DNA of 16,093 nucleotides, taken from positions 1 to 16,093 of the forward strand of contig CAZCXW010000027.1 of the NCBI GenBank assembly GCA_964502785.1. Direction: 5' to 3'. A program made the translations under genes and the position numbers. Position 1 is the first letter of the stretch. Each line of letters starts with the position of its first letter. This document shows positions 6,390 to 11,255 of this stretch, one piece after another. This stretch comes from JAGVYE01 sp964502785. Its GTDB lineage: Archaea; Nanobdellota; Nanobdellia; Woesearchaeales; GW2011-AR9. The notes beneath the pieces were generated by a model that was not told where the DNA came from, searched no databases, and worked only from the letters and a program-made list of their open reading frames with translations.

Positions 6390-7052
6390 ATGTCCATCCG
6401 CTCTCAAAACGATTTGGAATTGGAATTAAGCAAACTTCAGGATTTCCAAAATCCTTCATTCCATTTAGAACAGTATTCTACTCCCGCTTCCATTGCCGCG
6501 GAATGGATCTGGACGATGGCTCTGAAAAGCGAAATTGCCGGGAGAATTATCCTTGATGCCGCCTGCGGTCCGGGCATTCTGGGCATCGCTCTGCTGCTGA
6601 TGGGGGCACGGAAAATATATTTCCTTGATAAAGATGAAAAAGCATTAGAATTATGCAAAGAGAATTATCAAAAGATAAAAAAAGAATATGACATTGGAGA
6701 CTGAGAATTTATCGCTCAGGATATAANNNNNNNNNNTGAACACGTTGATGTTGTCGTGCAAAATCCTCCTTTCGGCACGAAAGAAAAACATCTTGATAAA
6801 AAATTTCTAGAGAAAGCATTTGAAATTGCTCCTGTCATTTACAGCATGCACAAATGGACGACTAGCTCTTTTGTCGAAGCGATAAGCAAAGATTACGGTT
6901 TTCACATTACCAATGTTTGGCGTTACGAATTCCCGGTTAAAGCCACTTTTAAATTTCACGAAAAACCAGTCAAGAACATTGATGTGGGATTATGGAGAAT
7001 GGAGAAAACGACAGTATCACAGCAGCATAATAAGAGCAAACTCTTAAGATGA
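6390..7052 (+). CDS. METTL5-like rRNA adenine-N6 methyltransferase, interrupted by in-frame TGA and sequence gap
   Basis: This is an archaeal METTL5-type class I methylase, which uses S-adenosylmethionine; the eukaryotic relative makes m6A in small-subunit rRNA with Trm112. Residues 1-40 carry the family opening (LEQYSTPASIAAEWIW). Motif I is LDAACGPGILGIALL (from 55), the SAM-ribose acid lies in FLDKDEKAL, and the catalytic NPPFG is at 125-129. TGA at 6702-6704 stops the frame after 104 codons, but the same frame continues with EFIAQDI, crosses the 10-N gap (6727-6736) and resumes in EHVDVVVQNPPFG. The frame on both sides of the gap agrees if the gap length is as written. TGA is a normal stop in several other genes here, so the interruption is more likely a base error near the gap edge than recoding; a true pseudogene is possible. 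The 3' end overlaps purB by 9 bp. Confidence 0.8.
6727..6736. other. Assembly gap (10 N)
   Basis: Ten unknown bases inside the methylase gene. The reading frame is kept across the gap if its length is correct, which suggests that little or no sequence is missing. A round-number gap may also be a placeholder. Confidence 0.95.
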
Positions 7053-8501
7053 TATTGTTTTCTTTTGATAATACAACTCCGCGATTTTCTCAATGATATT
7101 TTTGCTTTCAGCACTGTAAGCAAAAGGATCCGCCAGCATTTGTATCATCGCAGGGGGCATTCGTGAAGTGATTTGCTCATTTCTCAATAAAATCTCAGAA
7201 AATTGTATCTTATTGTTCCAAGCTTCTGTTGCGAGCTTTCCTAGAAGATCATGCGCCTGGCTTCGAGGAAGAGGATGCTCACTTTGTCTTGGATCTGTAA
7301 TATACTGTAAAATTCTATTGGAAGTCGTAATGCCATAGGTTCTTTCAACTCTTTCCCGTGCTCTTTCCTCATCGATGCCCAGCCAATAGACTGTCTTTGC
7401 CATCTCACGCACCCCATGGTCAAAGAATTTGAAACCATCTTCTAGCACGATCCTGGCGTTGGCAGAGGCAGTGAGATCCCTCCCATAATCCATCTGACAA
7501 TTAGTCAAAGCCGTAATCATTGAACCTCGTAAATAGTTGCGCATCGATTCCGCTTGTTCCTCTGCAGTCGGATTGCCTCCTCTCAAATCTTTATGAGGCA
7601 TGGAGGCAGAACCTTTTCGTTTTCTAGGATTTAAATCTAAGAATAGCCCAAAATCACTTCCCTTATGCATGCGGACATAACGCGCAAGATTCCCCACCGT
7701 TTCTGCAATACGGACTAAAGTATAGATTACGTCAGCTTCAAACTCTAACCCTGGCACTTGAGCAGGCGCGGTCATATGACGAATACCTAAACCTTGACAG
7801 TATCTCGTTTCTAAAACAAGCCCATCAATTCCAAGCGCTGATGCTCCATGATGATTTCCTGTAGCATCTGCCCATTTACCTAAGATAGAATGTTGATAAA
7901 CAAACTTTGCTGTATTTAATCCCGATTGCAACATTTCCGCGTAATGAGCAAAAGGTCTTCCTGCAACAGTTGGCAAAGCATCAATTAAGTGAGTAGTATC
8001 AACATGAGGGATATCTTTCCAGGCAAGGGCTCTCTCAATAGTTATGTCTCGCAGATTTTCCACTGAATCAATTGCAACCTTCAAAGCTGCTTTAAGCTGC
8101 AAAGCGCGGGCCGACTGAGTAGTATCGGCGCTTGTTCGAGCTTTGTTAACATGCGGTCTTGCTGAATAACCTATAACTTCCTCCAGCGCTTTATTGATAG
8201 CGATAACATCATGACCTATTTGTTCTTCTAATTCCCGTATGCGAGCAGGTGAGATTTGTAATATTGACGCTTTCTGAAATATTTCTCTAGCTTCTATATC
8301 TGGAACAACAGCAGAATTTAGTTCGCTCAACGTCACTGCAGCCCATCCCTGCACACGTAACTGATAATCCATTGTTCTCTCCGGACCTAAGATTTCAACC
8401 ATTTCTAACGTACCGTATCTTCCAGCGGTAAGATCTGCGGGATTTGTCTTATGTCCTTCAGGAAAACGGCGTTTTGGTTTTGTGGAAAGTTCTTTAGCCA
8501 T
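7044..8501 (-). CDS. purB: Adenylosuccinate lyase-like protein (PurB family, divergent)
   Basis: This 485-aa protein belongs to the fumarase/aspartase superfamily and is closest to adenylosuccinate lyase, which releases fumarate from SAICAR to give AICAR (and from adenylosuccinate to give AMP). Seen: the N-terminal RYGTLEMVEI, GHDV (96-99), TSADTTQSARALQLK (123-137), THLIDALPTVAG (170-181) with candidate general-acid His171, and the mobile catalytic loop GSASMPHK (297-304). Two oddities lie in that loop. The usual GSSxMPxK-x-NP has become G-S-A-S-M-P-H-K followed by DLRGG before NP, so the position of the catalytic second Ser is Ala with a Ser one residue later, and three residues are inserted. 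The gene starts 2 bp after the purC stop, so it is the last gene of a purE-purC-purB operon. Activity on SAICAR is inferred from context; a different substrate is possible. Confidence 0.85.
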   Translation of the reverse strand: MAKELSTKPKRRFPEGHKTNPADLTAGRYGTLEMVEILGPERTMDYQLRVQGWAAVTLSELNSAVVPDIEAREIFQKASILQISPARIRELEEQIGHDVIAINKALEEVIGYSARPHVNKARTSADTTQSARALQLKAALKVAIDSVENLRDITIERALAWKDIPHVDTTHLIDALPTVAGRPFAHYAEMLQSGLNTAKFVYQHSILGKWADATGNHHGASALGIDGLVLETRYCQGLGIRHMTAPAQVPGLEFEADVIYTLVRIAETVGNLARYVRMHKGSDFGLFLDLNPRKRKGSASMPHKDLRGGNPTAEEQAESMRNYLRGSMITALTNCQMDYGRDLTASANARIVLEDGFKFFDHGVREMAKTVYWLGIDEERARERVERTYGITTSNRILQYITDPRQSEHPLPRSQAHDLLGKLATEAWNNKIQFSEILLRNEQITSRMPPAMIQMLADPFAYSAESKNIIEKIAELYYQKKTISS

Positions 8502-8503
8502 TT

Positions 8504-9637
8504 TTATTTTGTCATCACTTTTTGCAGCCCTTCCACCGCTCTATCCACTGCATGTTCCAAAGAATCGCTTGTGAAAACAGGATAGACTCTGGAATTAACC
8601 CACTGGTTAGTTGCCGCTTGGAAAAGAGTATTTACGGCCGTGAAAAAATCCGCCGAAGGAGAAATGTATTGAACAGAAGGATTCATTAATCTCCGAAAAT
8701 CAGAATGATGTTCATTTTTAGCTTGTTTTTTTGCTCGCTCAATTTCAGAAGACCATTCTGGACTCTTTCTTTTTATTTCATCACGTATTAATTGCTTGCT
8801 GACTGCAAACTCTTTCCACGTCAATCTATCTTCATGCCATGTGCATACAACATCCCCGAGAATGTCTTGGGCTTTGCCTTCTTCATTGAGATTGGCAATA
8901 TATTCAACTTTTCCATCTTCTCTTACAAAACCTCTGTCTGCTGCGTAATCCGTCATTACGTTACTTGCTTTTCGCGTGGTATCATTAAGATGTTTAAAAC
9001 GAATTTCATCTATATGCATCAATGCTCTGGCTTCTTCTGGTTTAAGATATCGATCTTCGGATTCAAATTTTGTGCTATAATCAAGAAGCGGTCTTAAGCT
9101 TTGAGGAACTGCATCTCCCTTTTGAAAAGATGCAGGCAATCCAAAGTCTTCTAATACTAATTCGCCTTTCGCTATCCGTTTCCAAACTGAGGAACTCGCC
9201 GGCAACGCATTTCGCGTCATGAATTCGATGGGCTGTACATAATTAGTTTCCGTTCTCGCTTGGAAATTTTTATAATTCCAATTTCCATTCACAAATTCTG
9301 GTTTTACGCGGTTCACAAATTGAACACGCATTGTTACTGGAGCATATCTTCGTTCAGCTGCTCTCCTCGCTTCAATAATTTTTCCATTTGTTTTAACCAA
9401 TCCTTGATAGTGGCTTTCTATCCCTGCCTCTTTCAATACTTCAAAATTAAATCCGGCCATTAAACAGACCGTGCTGTTATCCAAAGGAACTGGTGACTGA
9501 ATTGTTCCATAATCAAAGACAGAGAAAACAGGACGATACGTAAAATCTGCTATTCCTGGGTTTCTTGCCGTTGGTTCTTGAATGACACCAATCGTTTTAA
9601 CACTTGTATCATTTTCAACTCTTCTGCAATATTTCAT
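8504..9637 (-). CDS. purC: SAICAR synthetase-like protein (PurC family)
   Basis: This 377-aa protein is of the PurC family, which joins CAIR and L-aspartate using ATP to make SAICAR. Recognisable segments are VFSVFDYGTI (37-46, the nucleotide-loop region), NRVKPEF (109-115), PIEFMTRNALPASSSVWKR (136-154, equivalent to the PurC P-E-V-VRN..GS segment), YSTKFESEDRYL (187-198, equivalent to T-K-E-DR), the QDILGDVVCTW region (257-267) equivalent to DEIGTPD, and SKQLIRD (280-286). It is longer than the usual 235-300 aa, with extra sequence at the N-terminus and at the C-terminal helical end (VYPVFTSDSLEHAVDRAVEGL). It lies 24 bp after purE with a strong GGAGGAGG ribosome binding site and is followed after 2 bp by purB. 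Gene order therefore matches reaction order. The divergence leaves some doubt about the exact substrate. Confidence 0.85.
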   Translation of the reverse strand: MKYCRRVENDTSVKTIGVIQEPTARNPGIADFTYRPVFSVFDYGTIQSPVPLDNSTVCLMAGFNFEVLKEAGIESHYQGLVKTNGKIIEARRAAERRYAPVTMRVQFVNRVKPEFVNGNWNYKNFQARTETNYVQPIEFMTRNALPASSSVWKRIAKGELVLEDFGLPASFQKGDAVPQSLRPLLDYSTKFESEDRYLKPEEARALMHIDEIRFKHLNDTTRKASNVMTDYAADRGFVREDGKVEYIANLNEEGKAQDILGDVVCTWHEDRLTWKEFAVSKQLIRDEIKRKSPEWSSEIERAKKQAKNEHHSDFRRLMNPSVQYISPSADFFTAVNTLFQAATNQWVNSRVYPVFTSDSLEHAVDRAVEGLQKVMTK

Positions 9638-9647
9638 AACGATAAAA

Positions 9648-9655
9648 CCTCCTCC
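9648..9655 (-). promoter_or_regulatory. Shine-Dalgarno of purC
   Basis: The minus strand reads GGAGGAGG in the 24-bp purE-purC spacer, with 10 nt before the ATG at 9637. It is one of the strongest ribosome binding sites in the window and fixes the purC start. Confidence 0.75.
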
Positions 9656-9661
9656 ATTAAC

Positions 9662-10591
9662 TTAAGTACCTGTAAAATCATCTAACGTCATGCGGAGCGG
9701 TTGTTTTTCTCCATGCTTTCCTGTGAAGTAACTCGCCACTTTCTTCACCGCTTCCTGTTTAAGCTTTAATCTCATCTTTTCATCGTATGGAGACATCATT
9801 TTTGTGACAAAAACTGCAACATTAGCTTCTCCGCGGACGTACAAACTTTTGTGCATGGTTTGCATACTTTCCATTAAAGCAATCGCTACCTTTGGATCAT
9901 CTATTTTAGCCGGTGTAAAAATCCCTAAGCATCCTCTTTCTTCAAAATCATCACTAAATTTTTTAACTGCTGCTTGAGGAAGATATTCCGATGGAAAATC
10001 GAGAGAGCCGACTATTAAACCATCCTTAGGAGATTCATGTGCATGACCAAAAATAGGAATTTCCCACTTTTCCAATTCTTGAAGCAAAGTTAAATTTTCA
10101 GGAGTATTAAATACATAAACTCCTTTAAACTCTTTCATAAGAATCTGCATTGCCGCATAAGCAGCAGCATCAAACTTTCCCACACCAACCCCAGCAATAG
10201 CACCTATCCCTGAAGGAATCTGCGGCGCTAAAAAAGCATCCAGCCCGCCAAAATAACCACTGTCTAAAGGAATGCTGATGACAGGAACTGATGGCGCATT
10301 TGCCGCTTCTAAACTGGGCTTGGCAAAATATAACCCACCAGCTTGCAAACTGACTACTCTATGCCCTTGATCAGCAAGAGCCTGCATCTCCCGCGCGATG
10401 TCAAGAGTAAGCTCTGTATTGCCATGACAGGAATTCACTACATCCGCATATCGAGTTTTTATTCCATTTCGATGAAAGTAAGATATAATAGATTCTTGCT
10501 TTCCAGAAACTTCAATCTGTTGCTGAGCATATTCAGGATCGCTCAACGAACCCTTGCTTTGCACAACAAGCCTTTCTGTGATTTTTTCCAC
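9662..10591 (-). CDS. purE: AIR carboxylase / CAIR mutase-like protein (PurE family) with extra C-terminal region
   Basis: Residues 1-155 of this 309-aa protein match the PurE fold, which carboxylates aminoimidazole ribotide (AIR) or rearranges N5-CAIR to CAIR. GSLSD (14-18) equals the phosphate-loop GSxSD. SCHGNTEL (54-61) takes the place of SAHRTPE and keeps the catalytic His (His56). Next come LQAGG (82-86), PVISIPLDS (103-111), GGLDAFLA (115-122) and IPSGIGAIAGVGVG (125-138), the equivalent of MPxGxPVATV. No purK is next to it, so it may use AIR and CO2 directly; this is inference. Residues 156-309 are an extra region. It may be a decayed second PurE domain, as in tandem archaeal PurE, because ENLTLLQELEKWEIPIFG resembles the PurE start. 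The start is GTG at 10591, backed by GAGG 8 nt upstream. It is first in the purE-purC-purB operon. Confidence 0.8.
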   Translation of the reverse strand: MEKITERLVVQSKGSLSDPEYAQQQIEVSGKQESIISYFHRNGIKTRYADVVNSCHGNTELTLDIAREMQALADQGHRVVSLQAGGLYFAKPSLEAANAPSVPVISIPLDSGYFGGLDAFLAPQIPSGIGAIAGVGVGKFDAAAYAAMQILMKEFKGVYVFNTPENLTLLQELEKWEIPIFGHAHESPKDGLIVGSLDFPSEYLPQAAVKKFSDDFEERGCLGIFTPAKIDDPKVAIALMESMQTMHKSLYVRGEANVAVFVTKMMSPYDEKMRLKLKQEAVKKVASYFTGKHGEKQPLRMTLDDFTGT

Positions 10592-10598
10592 GGATCTT

Positions 10599-10652
10599 TC
10601 CTCAACTGTTAACTGTTTACAAATTTCTTTTAAATAGATTTATATCTTTCGG
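10599..10652 (-). promoter_or_regulatory. Promoter and ribosome binding site of the purE-purC-purB operon
   Basis: On the minus strand, CCGAAAGATATAAAT (10638-10652) reads like a BRE plus TATA box, and next to it TAAATCTATTTAA (10630-10642) offers a second TATA-like core. GAGGA at 10599-10603 is the Shine-Dalgarno for the GTG at 10591. The predicted transcript starts at roughly 10607-10616, giving a leader of about 16-25 nt. The same 13-mer lies upstream of the gene at 10712-11026. Confidence 0.6.
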
Positions 10653-10711
10653 TTTGTGTATTACAGTAAATATAAGCTACAAACTCATTTCTTCGAATCT
10701 GAGCAAACATT

Positions 10712-11026
10712 TTATTCAGAAAAATAAAGTTTCTTCACCGCGTCTCTTAATTCCCGATAACAAGAAGAAGCAATACTCAAGGTTGCATGAAATTCGTGTT
10801 CATCCTGATAAAAATAATAATGATATTGGTCGCAGATATCTTCTATGCCATAAAAATGGTTTTTATCATCATTTCTGTTAAAGATAAAAGCCATCACCTG
10901 ATAGCATTTCTTTTGTTTACCACTGTATCCAAAATCCTGAAGAGCAACATAAGCAAGATTGGTTGTACTTTCAAAAAAATCAGTGACACAACTGCACCCC
11001 GTTTGTTCATCTCGAAAATAATCCAC
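10712..11026 (-). CDS. Hypothetical 104-aa protein upstream of the pur-like operon
   Basis: I do not recognise this protein. From the GTG at 11026 it has 104 aa, rich in Tyr, Phe, Cys, Asp and Glu. It includes GCSC near the N-terminus, an alpha/beta-looking middle (CYQVMAFIFNRNDDKN), an aromatic acidic stretch (YHYYFYQDEHEFH) and a C-terminal amphipathic helix (CYRELRDAVKKLYF). I chose this start because AGGTGG (minus strand, 11033-11038) lies 6 nt before the GTG, and the promoter spacing then equals that of purE. A longer frame from 11113 would run through the promoter. The gene is on the same strand as purE, 120 bp upstream, with its own promoter that shares a 13-mer with the purE promoter. 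A plus-strand frame of 87 codons over the same place is low-complexity and rejected. Confidence 0.6.
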   Translation of the reverse strand: MDYFRDEQTGCSCVTDFFESTTNLAYVALQDFGYSGKQKKCYQVMAFIFNRNDDKNHFYGIEDICDQYHYYFYQDEHEFHATLSIASSCYRELRDAVKKLYFSE

Positions 11027-11032
11027 TTTTTT

Positions 11033-11076
11033 CCACCTTTTCGATACTGAGATAAAACTAATCTTAAATAGATTTA
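11033..11076 (-). promoter_or_regulatory. Promoter and Shine-Dalgarno of the 104-aa gene, shared element with purE
   Basis: The minus strand has TAAATCTATTTAA at 11064-11076, identical to 10630-10642. Its near edge is 38 bp from the start codon here and 39 bp in purE. AGGTGG (11033-11038) lies 6 nt before the GTG. Transcription should start near 11041, giving a leader of about 15 nt. Confidence 0.55.
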
Positions 11077-11224
11077 GAGACTGTAATTTAAATAATAAGA
11101 AAGATATATACAAAAAAAGAGGATAATAATTCTTTTTAAATATCTTTTGCCCTCCTCAAATAGCAGTCAATATATACCCCTCATTATATATAATTAAATA
11201 CGACTAACATAGATTACCAATTAA

Positions 11225-11232
11225 TTTTTAAA
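11225..11232 (+). promoter_or_regulatory. TATA box of thrS (leaderless promoter)
   Basis: TTTTTAAA is centred about 27 bp before the ATG at 11256, so the mRNA should start at the initiation codon. A further AT-rich run at 11184-11200 is a weaker alternative that would give a leader. The 229-bp divergent region 11027-11255 carries only these promoter signals for the two flanking genes. Confidence 0.45.
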
Positions 11233-11255
11233 CCTCAGGAAAATAACCACCTAAA

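Noticed and set aside
6702..6704. TGA read as a sense codon (selenocysteine or reassigned tryptophan)
   Set aside because: Several genes in the window end in TGA, Trp is encoded by TGG, and no selenocysteine insertion structure is visible. A base error near the assembly gap is simpler.
10787..11050. 87-codon plus-strand frame opposite the 104-aa gene
   Set aside because: Ile/Lys/Phe-rich low-complexity product typical of an AT-rich shadow; the minus-strand frame has a Shine-Dalgarno and promoter at the right distances.
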